The notes under the pieces: model-generated
What the model saw: only the letters and a program-made list of their open reading frames with translations
Database searches by the model: none
What the model was told of the DNA's origin: nothing
Translations under genes and position numbers: made by a program
Shown here: in pieces, positions 1-10,559 of the stretch
Position numbering within the stretch: the stretch's first letter is position 1
Layout of the letters: every line of letters begins with the position of its first letter
From: Pseudeuparius sepicola
Lineage: Eukaryota; Arthropoda; Insecta; Coleoptera; Anthribidae
DNA length: 64,000 nucleotides
Reading direction: 5' to 3'
NCBI GenBank assembly: GCA_963920635.1
Contig: OY987304.1
Span: 29,326,365-29,390,364, forward strand

Positions 1-300
1 CCGCATCCGATTTTTGGCATTGCTAAGTATCTGATATTATTTTTAATTATATGATCTCTTAAATTTCTAAGACATTTGAACACATTATAGTATGTAGGTT
101 TCTCGTAAAAGTACTTTTTGGTTATTAAATAATAAACAAATCGTTTTTTGTCATTTAAAATTGCTATTTGACCTATCTTCATATTTTGGTTTCTTAAATA
201 TTCAATATTATTATACCTCTCTCTAAACTGTAGGGCTATCCCAGCGCCTAACTTAAAATCTTCTGATACACAGTGAGCTAAAGAATATGTTTCAGGCATT
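1..300 (-). CDS. OARD1/Poa1-like macro domain within pol (truncated by window edge)
   Basis: Reading from 300 down to 1, the frame gives an ADP-ribose-binding macro domain of the OARD1/Poa1p (terminal ADP-ribose glycohydrolase) type. The substrate loop reads AHCVSEDFKLGAGIALQF. The middle strand YYLITKK is followed by KPTY and contains the lysine that aligns with the catalytic Lys of human OARD1. The last visible residues are MPKIGCG, which in OARD1 directly precede the catalytic Asp, here just outside the window. Enzymes of this family remove ADP-ribose from glutamate or act on O-acetyl-ADP-ribose. The domain follows RNase H by about 45 residues in the same frame, with no stop or splice signal between them, so it would be made as part of Pol. 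It could serve the element, for example against host ADP-ribosylation, but that role is inference. Confidence 0.85.
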
Positions 301-1730
301 TCAAATAAATCCTTCCTAACTTCTATAATTTTATCGCTATTATTATCGGTATTTTTCCTAAATTCTTGATATTCTGAGTCGATATCATGAAATAGAAAAT
401 TATTAATGTTATTATCACTCTTTAATTGAATTCTAGATAGTGAATCAGCGTTAGTGTTTGTTTTTCCTGTTTTGTACTTAATTTCGTAATCGTATTCTTC
501 GAGCTTCAGTCTAGAGTCAACTAAACGTGAATTTAGTTTTTCGAGATTTGGTTTTAATTTTGTTGTTGGAAAACTAGTTCGATGGAGACTGAAATTTTTG
601 TTTTTAATTTTTACTCTTTTCTTTATCTTCACCTTCTTTTTATTTTTGTGTAAGATAATTTTCCTATTTCTATAGCTTATAGGAACTTTAAACCTGAAAT
701 TTTGATTTTTATTTTCACTTAAATTAGTAGAAAATATTGGAAACATTGCATGTACATAACTATGGGAATTATTATTAATAAAAACTTCTTTATTGTCTAT
801 ATCATAATTATGAACTTCATTAACTTCATTAATAACTTCATTTGTAAGATTATTATCATCGCTATAAACTTCATTATTATTGCAACTTAAAACTTCGTTA
901 TTTTCTCTTATAACATCTTCATTATTTATGTCAACTTTATTTTTATTCTTCTTAACTCTACTTTTATTTTTCCTAACTTTATTTTTATTTCTTTTAACTT
1001 TATTAGTTCCTTCTGTAAAAACACCATTTATTTCACAAGTTTTATAAAATATATCGTCATTAACATTATCATTATCATTATTAAAATCTTGAAAATCTAA
1101 ATATAGCGAATTAATCATATCATCAGAACCATCGTCGTTATTTAAAACAATGTCTGTTGTTTCTGGATAATAAAGATTTCCTATGTTGCACTCGGGAACA
1201 ATAGCGTTATTATTAAATGTATTTACCGGGATTCTAGCTGAGAGTGTATTAATCGAAATGGTGTGACAATCTTCTTTTGTGTCACGATAAAAGAATGGGA
1301 TATTGGTTACATTATTTGTTAAAAATTGTCTGTCGAGGTCAATAATAAATTTTAACTTCCTCATTTCACGTAGTCCTAAAATTCCATCGAAAAATTCATG
1401 AAAATCAAAAAGTGTACATATAAACATTTGATCTGTTTTAAAAATATCAGGAGCTGGTATATTCGCTCTAAATTGAACTTCGGTTTGGCCTAAACTAGTT
1501 CGAATTCTTGTTGGACAGGTATAAATGAAATTTGGGTAATATTTTTCAACAATAGAAGGTCGTAAAAGGGATTGAAAACAACCAGTGTCAACTAGTAATT
1601 TTAAAGGGGGATTTTCTACAATAATATAGAGTAAACTATTGCAGATTTCAGTGTGGATTTCAATAATTTCGGGTTCTATTTCTTCCGTTTCGGGGACAAC
1701 CTGACTTGCTGAAAATTTTCGGGACTTATA
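1..1730 (-). CDS. pol: Ty3/gypsy-type pol frame (partial): protease, RNase H remnant, macro domain; RT missing
   Basis: This frame is open on the minus strand from a TGA at 1731-1733 to the window edge, with no stop in about 575 codons. It is in the -1 frame relative to gag and is probably reached by frameshifting. In order it shows an aspartic protease (LLVDTG near 1590, then a GILGL flap-type motif), a long Asn/Lys-rich linker (about 1150-560), and a fragment matching the C-terminal end of Ty3-type RNase H (LKLEEYDYEIKYKTGKT, ending NADSLSR near 430). The last part is a macro domain at 1-300. The roughly 400-residue reverse transcriptase expected between protease and RNase H is absent, and the reading frame is kept across the junction near 530-550. 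Integrase, if present, lies beyond the window. As it stands the copy cannot make an active RT. The linker has unusually strong A/T codon bias. Family assignment is from recognisable motifs; the deletion is inferred. Confidence 0.85.
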
Positions 1731-3079
1731 TCATTTTTGTTTTGAATTTGAACTTCATTCTGAGAGGGGACCAAGTCATACGCATTGCGCATTGACTGGC
1801 TTCCATTATTAGCATTTTCGCTATTAATCTGATACAACTCTTCGGTTATAGTATTTTGTGGCTGAAAATTATTTCTCGGGAAATTATTTTGTCTAGCAGA
1901 GAAACTCCTATGAACATTAGAGGGTACTCTAGAATTTGTAGACATAGCTTCGTGATTTCTAGGATTAAAAGCATTATTATTTCTACTGGTTTGGGAATTA
2001 GTTTGCATAGGCTCATATTGCCTTTGTATGTTTTGTCCAGTAGGTCTGAAAACATTACGAGGTGGACCAAAAACTTGTCTGTTGGTAGGGAAACGTCTTT
2101 GTTGGTTATTATAATTTGGTTGTACATTAATAGGTTGACTTGGGAAAACTGGTCTAGGAGAATAATTTTGGTTTTGGAAATTGTTCCTAGGTTGATGGTT
2201 GTATCCTTGATAATTATTCCTTGGGAAGTTATTTTGGAAATTAGGGCGAGAAAAGTTGTTTTGGTAATTATTTTGGTACGAGTTCTGTCTGTTAGTCCGT
2301 GGGTTATTTTGTGGTGAGTTAGAAAAATTACTTTGTGGACCATTCCTAAAAATATTCTGAGTGTAATTGAAATTTTCTTCCTGTATAATTAAATTCATAG
2401 CATCTTCTAGGGATGCGGGTTCCTTCAAACGAATTATCGTCTGTAAGGGACCTGATAAACCTCTAACAAATGTTCGTAGACATAATTCATCATACTGCCT
2501 ACCATAAATATCTTTAGCAGCTTGGTTTAAGTAAATATCAGAATTTACCTTTTGTCTTAAGTTACTACGCATGACTTGTAAACGTTTTGCAAAATCTAAA
2601 GGTGATTCGTTTTTAAAGGGTCTAGCTGTAAATACGTCTTGCTCTAGGCACTCTAGATTCCTACGATCGCCAAAGCATTGTGTTAACGCGTCTTTTATCT
2701 TTTGCCAAGTGTCCAATTCGTTACGACAGCCTATCAATAATTCGGCACGTCCAGTCAATTTCATCTGGACTACTCTAATTAAATAGTTTTGCAGAAATTC
2801 GTCATTAATTCCGCTATATGTTTCGAAAAGATAATCGCAAGAAGAAATAAATTTGGGCAAAGAAGTCGCATTGCCATCGAATTCAGAGATCGTTTCAACA
2901 TACATCTTAAGCATTGGCAGGTCAATTTTTTCGTTCGCCATTGCGATTATTATTTGATCACTTTCCTTATTAATAACTTGGGTAACCTCGGTTACGATAC
3001 TTTGTTCCTCAAAGCTTAAATTATTTGTGAATAAACTTGAAAGACTCTCTATATCAATAGAAATATCGCTCTCGCTCAT
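1676..3079 (-). CDS. gag: Ty3/gypsy-type Gag
   Basis: Intact 467-codon frame starting at ATG 3077-3079 (MSESD) and ending at TAG 1676-1678. The first ~230 residues are the alpha-helical capsid-like region typical of insect gypsy-type Gag, with an FDG...LPKFI...C-type segment and a later FVRGLSGPLQTIIR segment. The second half is extremely rich in Asn, Gln, Arg and Phe (repeated RNNF/QNNF motifs). No CCHC zinc knuckle is present, so RNA binding presumably relies on the Arg-rich tract, as in other gypsy/17.6-type elements. The start lies about 300 bp downstream of the primer site. A TTG codon just upstream (3080-3082) could extend the frame by one residue but ATG is preferred. The frame is undamaged although pol has lost RT. 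Confidence 0.88.
   Translation of the reverse strand: MSESDISIDIESLSSLFTNNLSFEEQSIVTEVTQVINKESDQIIIAMANEKIDLPMLKMYVETISEFDGNATSLPKFISSCDYLFETYSGINDEFLQNYLIRVVQMKLTGRAELLIGCRNELDTWQKIKDALTQCFGDRRNLECLEQDVFTARPFKNESPLDFAKRLQVMRSNLRQKVNSDIYLNQAAKDIYGRQYDELCLRTFVRGLSGPLQTIIRLKEPASLEDAMNLIIQEENFNYTQNIFRNGPQSNFSNSPQNNPRTNRQNSYQNNYQNNFSRPNFQNNFPRNNYQGYNHQPRNNFQNQNYSPRPVFPSQPINVQPNYNNQQRRFPTNRQVFGPPRNVFRPTGQNIQRQYEPMQTNSQTSRNNNAFNPRNHEAMSTNSRVPSNVHRSFSARQNNFPRNNFQPQNTITEELYQINSENANNGSQSMRNAYDLVPSQNEVQIQNKNDISPENFQQVRLSPKRKK
1712..1718 (-). promoter_or_regulatory. Candidate -1 ribosomal frameshift heptamer A AAT TTT
   Basis: In the gag frame the codons read GAA AAT TTT, giving the canonical X XXY YYZ heptamer A AAT TTT. 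The -1 frame opens just upstream, after TGA 1731-1733, and then stays open to the window edge, while the gag frame ends at TAG 1676-1678. The slip site therefore lies inside the gag/pol overlap, where a -1 shift would join Gag to protease. A downstream stem-loop or pseudoknot was not established by eye. Confidence 0.7.
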
Positions 3080-3356
3080 CAAAAATATTCAAAACTCAAA
3101 AATATGTTATAAAAATCAAAAATATCTCAAAATATCTTAAAAATAAAGGGAAATAGGGTAAAATGGGAACCAAAGGAGTACTCAACTCTTACCAAATCGA
3201 TGGTCGCAGGCCAAGGTCCTCTGGTGAGCAATGTCTTGTTGTAGCTGCTGGTCGTGCTGTCTGCCGGGAGTTGGGTTGATCCAGGGGCTGCCTCTCTGCG
3301 ATGCCTCGAAGATCAGGGTTGTTGGACGACGTGCACGAACGCGGAAACTGGACGCA

Positions 3357-3375
3357 CGTCCTACCGACTGCGCCA
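3357..3375 (-). promoter_or_regulatory. Primer binding site (tRNA-Ser type)
   Basis: Directly next to the LTR, the minus strand reads TGGCGCAGTCGGTAGGAC. Its first part is complementary to the 3' end of insect tRNA-Ser (CGACTGCGCCA). Drosophila 17.6 and 297 use the same primer type. The terminal T is shared with the LTR end. Confidence 0.85.
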
Positions 3376-3599
3376 GTTAAATTAACGATTTCGAAAAATA
3401 CGTTTTTAAAACAATTTATTTTGACAGTTACAGCAGGGCAGCGATTCACGCTACAAGACAAGACAAGACTAAATATACATGGATCAGAGCTCATATTTAT
3501 AAGTATACAAAAAGCAAGCTTAGCCTACACGTGCCCGCGCACTCAGCACTTTGTCCGCACTTTTACACAAACGGGACCATTGTTCATACGGCCATAACT
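3375..3599 (-). repeat. 5' LTR of the Ty3/gypsy-type element
   Basis: This 225-bp segment begins AGTTA and ends TAACT on the minus strand, short inverted termini of the gypsy/17.6 kind, and it abuts the primer site. It contains a TATA-like TATAAATATG near 3493-3503 and an AATAAA signal (minus) at 3415-3420. The partner LTR lies outside the window, so the target-site duplication cannot be checked; the four bases next to it at 3600-3603 are ACGG. Confidence 0.75.
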
Positions 3600-6046
3600 A
3601 CGGACAATAGAATATTTTTTGTAATTTTTTAGTTAACATTTGCAAATAAAAGTAATGCTGCTGGTTTACGCTTTCATTTATTTCACTTCCAGTTTTAAAA
3701 TATATGCGTCGACTGAAATATTATTAAAGACTGTTCACGGGGTCACGTCTGACACATTTTTGGCTCACCATGCGGTTTCCGGAGATAAAATACAATGCAG
3801 AATATATTGTTAGCCATCAAGCCATCTGTTTTCCAGGACATGAAGCTATAGCCGTGAGAAGTCTTTATAAATACGTCTGTTAACGATATATGTTTTATAG
3901 AACACCAAATAGGTATCATTTGCTGCCCCCCCCTCCGCACTGCGGGCTCTTCGGGCGCCTTATCCCCGCCAGTGGTTGGGACAGCATCAAAACCTTTGAA
4001 TTTTATACGGGTGATTTCTGCTGATAAGTCTGATATTTTTACCAGTAGGAAAGCATGGTAAATGATATTAAATAGATCGCTCCCCGTATATCACTGTGTT
4101 CCAAGTGAGTTCATTTATATTTTACCAGGGTAGCTCGAGAACAGGCGCCTCGGCAATAAAATACGAGACAAAACACTTTTTTAACGTTATCAAACCACAC
4201 CTGGTAATAAACAAGTGACTGCATGCTCGCCTAATATAATATCACCAATATTTGCATGGGTTACACTGTTCGACGTCCGGCCACTTGTGCAACGAAATGC
4301 GGTGCATAGCCGTGCCATAATTTCTTAGGATATAAAGCAGGGACGCATTTAAAAGATACTTTCGGTCTGAGGATCAAAAAGGGCTTGTAGGAGGAGTTCG
4401 AATCTCATAAACAAGGAGAGGACGTGTGGCTAGCATACGATGGGAGACATCGCGGCGGACCCTGGGCATGCAGCAATCTCCAGACCAATGGGGTTAAAGT
4501 GAAGGAAACTCTCGGTAAAAATGATGCTAGCAACGTTAACTTCGCTTCGACGGTCGTTTGCGTCAGAAACAAAATCTATTTGATACTAAAGGTTTGCGCT
4601 CGGCTTTCATCCTCAAGGGATCTTGCGGAGTAGAATGAAATAGACAGGGGGGACTTCGTTAATGCGTAGGCGTTTCATGGAATACCATATACAGTAGTTT
4701 GCATTCCGACTGCAAACCAAAGTCGTTAATCACAACTGTTGCCAGCACAGACAAACCGGGCAATGACTGCGAACGATATATACGTTATACAATAAGGCAG
4801 ATTAAGCCGAAAAATAAAAATATAAATAAAATAATGCGTTCGCTTATGGCCGATAACTCGGAGTTGTACAAACTTGCAAATCATGCAAGTATAAAGTAAA
4901 ATAAACGCCCGGTAAAAATGATGCTAAAACGTAAACTTCTCGCTAGCGAGGCTACGTTCGTAACCCATTTACTTCTGGACCAATGAGGTGCGAGTATTTC
5001 GGTCAACGCTATGGAAACTGCAAAAGCCTTACCTATATCTCGGAGCCAAGAAAAAAAAAACGGCTGGAAATTTTCCTGAACCATTCTTGGAAATTGCGTG
5101 TTATTTGGTATTTCTCGATTGTTTCGGGGCGCCGGAAGCATCTAAACGTCACACGTCGAATTCGTGGGAAACTTAAACGACGCCGGCCCCAGGGTGATAC
5201 GTCGTATCAGATTCGTTACGGCTTCACAAAAATGGCCTATTTTTGATTATTTCCCTCATACTGTTTGCATCCAAGAAGCTAGCTCCCTTCTTAAAAATAC
5301 AACCAATTATGCTTTTGTTAACAATAAATTCTATTAGTAAATATCAAAGTGGTAAGATCACATGCCATTTTGCCACTTCGCTGCTTAACAACCGCGGATC
5401 TGCTCAATACAATAATTATATGTTTTAAATTATGCAGCTGGAACTTATGTCGCCGTATTCTCGACATTGTATATAAATGAATTTATGTAACTTATGCATT
5501 GCTAAATTGTTTATATTAGACCTCTGTTTACATTTTATGTACATCTAGAAAGTAAACCAGTGTCAAAAAGTCGAAAAAATCGTGCCCGCCTTGGACACCC
5601 AAGCCTCATATTTTTGTTTATTCGGAAGCCCCAGTCAAAGCTGTTATTTTCACGATTATTCAAAATTAAAAGGAGGACACTCTTCAAAATAGATCGTTTT
5701 TGAGATGTTAATATGCAAGAAATTATAAAGGAATCGTATTCGTGTATTCTCAATAAAAAACACACGTCCCGGAAATATTTCTTGATAAACTTACTCGTGT
5801 TCTTTCTAGGCACAATAATTTTGAGAATTTAGGGGGAAAAAAACGACACAAAAAAATTTCTGACTTCTTCCGATGAAAAACCTTAACAATTTGGAAAATA
5901 GCAGTTTTAACAATTCAAAGAAATATTAAGTCTGTTAATTGTGCCGTCCTCTTGCTTGTACAGATCTTAATATTACAATTAACCCGATGAATAATTATGT
6001 CTAATTTGCATTAGCTAGAATCATTTCGAAATACTTTTATTTTCAG
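3600..6046. other. Non-coding stretch upstream of the dpr exon
   Basis: No supported gene. It contains a dispersed repeat (3722-3900) that recurs in opposite orientation at 61118-61300, and a weak internal direct repeat (around 4505-4560 against 4912-4965, sharing GTAAAAATGATGCTA). The remainder is AT-rich sequence. If the exon at 6047 is functional this is intron. Confidence 0.5.
3722..3900 (-). repeat. Dispersed repeat, copy 1
   Basis: The reverse complement closely matches 61118-61300, sharing stretches such as GGCTATAGCTT and GGTGAGCCAAAAATGTGTC. No coding potential or terminal structure was seen, so the class is unknown. Confidence 0.7.
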
Positions 6047-6174
6047 AGCCAGTGACAACTCTCGTAGGAGGTCCAGAAATCTTCATCAACAGAGGATCGA
6101 CCCTTAACCTCACATGCCTGGTCCGACATAGTCCAGAACCGCCGCCTGCAATCTACTGGACACACGATCACCAG
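6047..6174 (+). CDS. Internal exon of a Dpr-family (Ig-domain) gene
   Basis: A single 128-bp exon preceded by a TTTTATTTTCAG acceptor and followed by a GTGACT donor. It starts with two bases finishing a split codon, then encodes 42 residues and ends on a codon boundary (CAG). The protein is the start of the second immunoglobulin domain of a Dpr-type cell-surface receptor: EPVTTLVGGPEIF, then INRGSTLNLTC with the first Ig cysteine, SPEPPPAIYW with the core tryptophan, and THDHQ. Dpr proteins sit on neuronal membranes and bind DIP partners for synaptic recognition. The next exon should supply the second cysteine. I could not find other dpr exons in the window; dpr introns are usually long. An isolated duplicated exon is possible. 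The exact paralogue cannot be named from 42 residues. Confidence 0.85.
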
Positions 6175-6555
6175 GTGACTTTTGTTATTATATTATTTGT
6201 AAAGAAATTAATTAATTTGAAAGAAACTAAATTTTAGAAAAAAAACTGTGAGACCAAACAGTATCGACACCGGCGTGAAAGCAGCAGCCAAAGATAGCAG
6301 CCAAATTTCCGAAGATGCCCGATCGGAGCGGTCATGCGCACCACGCAATTTAAAGGCCTACGTCCATAAACCAGGCCGTATTTACACCGCGCAAGTATCG
6401 CGCATTGACGAATTTGGGTTAATCTCAATATCACTGCGATCGTCTTAAGTTTTAGCAGAGTGCCTATTCCTCATATTATATTATGTTGCCAGGCGGCTTT
6501 CCCAATTTTTCATATAGATCATTACGACATGTAAATATGAACCACCGTATAGCAC

Positions 6556-8440
6556 CTAAAGGGGTGTCGATAGATGGGTGGATACTCCGTAATTATCTCG
6601 GCCAAACCTGATCAAATTTGAGTTTTCCGCTATTGAATTTTTAATAGACGAACGATACGCGTCGGCTGACTTATTCCAAGTTTCAACCCTCGTAGCTCCT
6701 AAACGGGGTCGTGTTACACCTCGAACAAGGTGCCGTTCGATGAGGGGATCTTCCGTGATTATCTTACCCAAATCTGATCAAATTTGATTCGTTCAGTTTT
6801 TCGCTCCGGAATTTTTAATAGACGAATGATACGCGTGACTGTCCATACCTGAGCGAGAACCATCTTCCACCTTGTTCGAGGTGTAACACGACTCCGTTTA
6901 GGAGCTACGGGGGTTGAATCTTTGAAAAAGTCAGCCGACGCGTATCGTTCGTCTATAAAAAATTCAGTAGCGAAAAACTGAACGAATCAAATTTGATCAG
7001 ATTTGGGTGAGATAATCACGGAAGATCCCCTCATCGAACGGCACCTTGTTCGAGGTGTCACACCACCCCGTTTAGGAGCTACGGGGGTTGAAACTTGGAC
7101 TAAGTCAGCCGACGCGTATCGTTCGTCTATTAAAAATTCAGTAGCGAAAAACTGAACGAATCAAATTTTATCAGATTTGGGTGAGATAATCACGGAAGAT
7201 CCCCTCATCGAACGGCACCTTGTTCGAGGTGTAACACGACCCAGTTTAGGAGCTACGGGGGTTGAATCTTTGAAAAAGTCAGCCGACGCGTATCGGGGTA
7301 ATACCCCGTCTTGCCCCCTCATAAGGTACCCCATCTTACCCCACAGATACACTTTTAAATCATCTTATTTTTTCGAAAATTAAAGCGATATTTGTGTGAT
7401 TTGACTACCGTTATAGAGTCTCTATATGATGTGTTTGAGAAACGCAATACGAATTACAATTAATTTTATGAATTTGCTTACCTTTTTGTAGAAGAAAACA
7501 GCCAAACATAATAACCAGTACTCAGAAATAGAAAAATGCGACCGACTCTGGCGACTGTAGCTGCGAGACTGGTGGGAGCCGATTAAAATCAAGAGCGCAT
7601 GGTCTGTAGTTGTCAGTACACATAATTCACCGTCAAAATCATAGATGGCTCTAGTAGTTTGCCAGTAATAGCTAGTACCCCATCTTACCCCTAGTTCCCC
7701 TAGCGAAAAACTGAACGAATCAGATTTGAGTGAGATAATCACGGAAGATCCCCTCATCGAACGGCACCTTGTTCGAGGTGTAATACGACCCCGTTTAGGA
7801 GCTTCGGGGGTTGAAACTTGGAATAAGTCAGCCGACGCGTATCGTTCGTCTATTAAAAATTCAGTAGCAAAAAACTGAACGAATCAAATTTGATCAGATT
7901 TGGGTGAGATAATCACGGAAGATCCCCTCATCGAACGGCACCTTGTTCGAGGTGTAACACGACCCCGTTTAGGAGCTACGAGGGTTGAATCTTTGAAAAA
8001 GTCAGCCGACGCGTATCGTTGGTCTATTAAAAAATTCAGTAGCGAAAAACTGAACGAATCAAATTTGATCAGATTTGGGTGAGATAATCACGGAAGATCC
8101 CCTCATCGAACGGCACCTTGTTCGAGGTGTAACACGACCCCGTTTAGGAGCTACGGGGGTTGAATCTTTGAAAAAGTCAACCGACGCGTATCGTTCGTCT
8201 ATTAAAAAATTCAGTAGCGAAAAACTGAACGAATCAAATTTGATCAGATTTGGGTGAGATAATCACGGAAGATCCCCTCATCGAACGGCACCTTGTTCGA
8301 GGTGTAACACGACCCCGTTTAGGAGCTACGGGGGTTGAATCTTTGAAAAAGTCAGCCGACGCGTATCGTTCGTCTATTAAAAATTCAGTAGCGGAAAACT
8401 CAAATTTGATCGCAGATTTGGCCGAGATAATTACGGAGTA
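6556..8440. repeat. ~175-bp minisatellite array with orientation switch
   Basis: Units carry GAGATAATCACGGAAGATCC and CACCTTGTTCGAGGTGTAAC. One full and one partial unit run in minus orientation (6556-6835). After a unique joint around 6840-6870, units run in plus orientation at about 7009, 7182, 7731, 7904, 8079 and 8254, with spacing of 173-175 bp. The gap at 7290-7700 is an insertion with GGGGTAA-type ends. Short open frames in the units repeat with the array and are not genes. Confidence 0.85.
7290..7700. mobile_element. Insertion inside the minisatellite (GGGTAAGATG-type ends)
   Basis: The ~175-bp periodicity is broken here. The inserted segment is bordered by CCCCATCTTACCCC-like sequences near 7330 and 7680, and the array resumes afterwards. 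Related GGGTAAGAT ends border the insertion at 11459-12349, suggesting one non-autonomous family. No coding capacity is visible. Confidence 0.45.
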
Positions 8441-8720
8441 TCCACCCATCGATCGACACCCCTTTAGGTGCTATACGGTGGTTCATATTTACATGTCGTA
8501 ATGATCTGCATATGTACAATTGGGAAAGCCGCCTGGCAACATAATATAATATGAGGAATAGGCACTCTGCTATTATGGACGTAGGCCTTTAAATTGCGTG
8601 GTGCGTATGAGCACACCGATCGGGCATCTTCGGAAATTTGGCTGCTATCTTTGGCTGCTGCTTTCACGCCGGTAGTATCGACCGGTACTGATACTCGGTA
8701 ATTATCTCCTTTTACCATGT

Positions 8721-10240
8721 GAGTAGAATATTTACAACATTGATCGATTTGAGGGAACTTGCTGGATCATACATAGTAGAGTTGCTTCGGATTTAAAACT
8801 AATAACGATAGGAATAATATTTATGAAATATTTATATATCGGCCTGATTTTGCTCCTATTATTTGTTTACAGATATCTTAACTAAGTGAACATATAGATG
8901 TTTAAGGGTTCTGGAGTTAGGTGAAGTGTACTTTAATAAAAAAAGCAACAACTAAATAAGCTATAAGTCATGCAGGATCCTTCGAAATTAAACAAAATTA
9001 GGTAATAAAAACGTAAAAGTATAGAACGAGAGTAACTTTGGAATAATTCTAATTTCTAATTTCTGCAATTCATAATAATTCGCTACAGCATTACATCCTG
9101 TAATATTTCTAAACCCCTCAGAAATTATGATCACTCCGAGAGCGATCGTCGCGGAGAAAGAAAAATAGTTAGATGTCCTCGAGTTAGTAGGGAAATTAAA
9201 GACAGCCGCTACTCCGGCCAAATCAAATTATGAAAAATCACAGTGCCGGAAGGTTTTCTGCCGTTGAATCTGGGCTATTCCGCTCTTCTGATTGCCTGGG
9301 TCAAGGTAAATTACAGATAAATCTGGAATTCCTCTTATTTGCAAGCATCAAGTCGACTAACTATAATTTAAAACAATTTTACAAGAAAAAGATAAGCCAA
9401 GAAATATATTTTGTATCCTTAACCATTTTGTATAGGTAGTGTTTTTTTATATTAGTTGCTTCATTTTATTATTGTAATAACAATTTTTTTTATATAAACC
9501 TACATGTTCTTTATTTATACCTACATGTTTATTACTCTTGAATTAAGTATACCTATATTTATACAGGGTGAGTCACACTAAAGGCAGAGCCGAAAACACA
9601 AGGTAGAAATCGCTAAAATAAGCACATATGCTTAATAAACATTAGCTCAAAAACGCTTGGTTCTCCATATTATATATACAACAACGTTTTGAAACTTTTC
9701 CAAAAATAACATTCTTTAAATTTCTTTCGAGCCCGTTTGAGAATTCCAACCAAATTTGGTACACATTATGCATTGGAGGGCTGTCATTTTGTGCAATTAT
9801 TTGGCCTAGTTCAGATGACCAGCGGCGTAGATACAAATAGTTACTTTAAATAATAATAATTGTAAAAAAAGTAGTACCTACGGTCCTGTGCGAAACCAAA
9901 ACTTTTGCCTTTTTTGGACAACCCGCATTCAATTTGGAACAAAAAGCGCCTCTTGATATTTTTTTATGTCTGGTACAGTTTTTTCTTCGGATTTTTTTAA
10001 ACTAGTGCCAAGGCGATTAATGCTGGCATTTAAAATAAAGTAAATAACATTTTATTGTTTAAGGTGGCAATTGAACATGACTTATTGCATTTACTAATTT
10101 CACCGTACACTTTCCTCTCTTTTTTTTCTAATAACATTTTTCGATCCTTTTGCTATTTAATATTTTTAAACAAGCGAACTGGAACTTAATTTTTGTCCGT
10201 ACCATGAAAAACGAGTTTTGATTTTTTTAAAGTGTAATAG
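8721..10240. other. AT-rich non-coding stretch
   Basis: No gene supported. A TACAGGGTGAGTCACAC end-like motif sits at 9564-9580, resembling the CAGGGTG ends seen elsewhere in the window, but no inverted partner was found nearby. Confidence 0.4.
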
Positions 10241-10246
10241 TATATT

Positions 10247-10520
10247 TCCTAACTAGTGCGAAAAGTGCCACTTTTCAGCACGCGCTACGCGTCGTTCAGC
10301 CAAGAAATCTAGTGTGGAAAAGACACTTTCCGCAAGAGTTAGGAACACTATTTTTTCTACAAGCGTGCGGAAAAGCAAAGAAATTAAAAGTATACTTTCT
10401 CGCACGCATTTTAGTTTAGAAAGTGTCACTTTTGCACACAAGTGCGGAAAAGTAGTGCGGAAAAGTGACACTTTCTACACTACAATGCGTGCGGAAAAGT
10501 GTACTTTTTCGCACGGTTGT
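10247..10520. repeat. Cluster of GTGCGGAAAAGT repeats in both orientations
   Basis: About 270 bp built from repeated GTGCGGAAAAGT and its complement ACTTTTCCGCAC, with variants such as GTGCGAAAAGTG and AAAGTGACACTTT. The alternating orientation gives many overlapping hairpins. The short open frames on both strands (10253-10523) are by-products of the repeat. Class and function are unknown. Confidence 0.75.
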
Positions 10521-10559
10521 TGAAAAAATCAGTTTATTATTATGTACTACGTTTGCAAA

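Larger units (their letters stand above)
6258..8690. mobile_element. Palindromic element with internal ~175-bp minisatellite
   Basis: The outer ~300-400 bp on each side are inverted copies: 6258-6680 pairs with 8340-8690, for example CGCCTGGCAACATAATATAA near 8530 and its complement near 6490. Between them lies an array of ~175-bp units. No transposase is visible. The structure fits a non-autonomous terminal-inverted-repeat or foldback element inside the presumed dpr intron. Target duplication was not identified. Confidence 0.7.

Noticed and set aside
4360..4410. GGAGTTCGAATCTC resembling a tRNA T arm
   Set aside because: No box A or acceptor stem at the proper distance.
6556..8501. Repeated short open frames beginning MGEIITEDPLIERH
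   Set aside because: They recur with the 175-bp unit and differ only as the unit differs; a by-product of the minisatellite.
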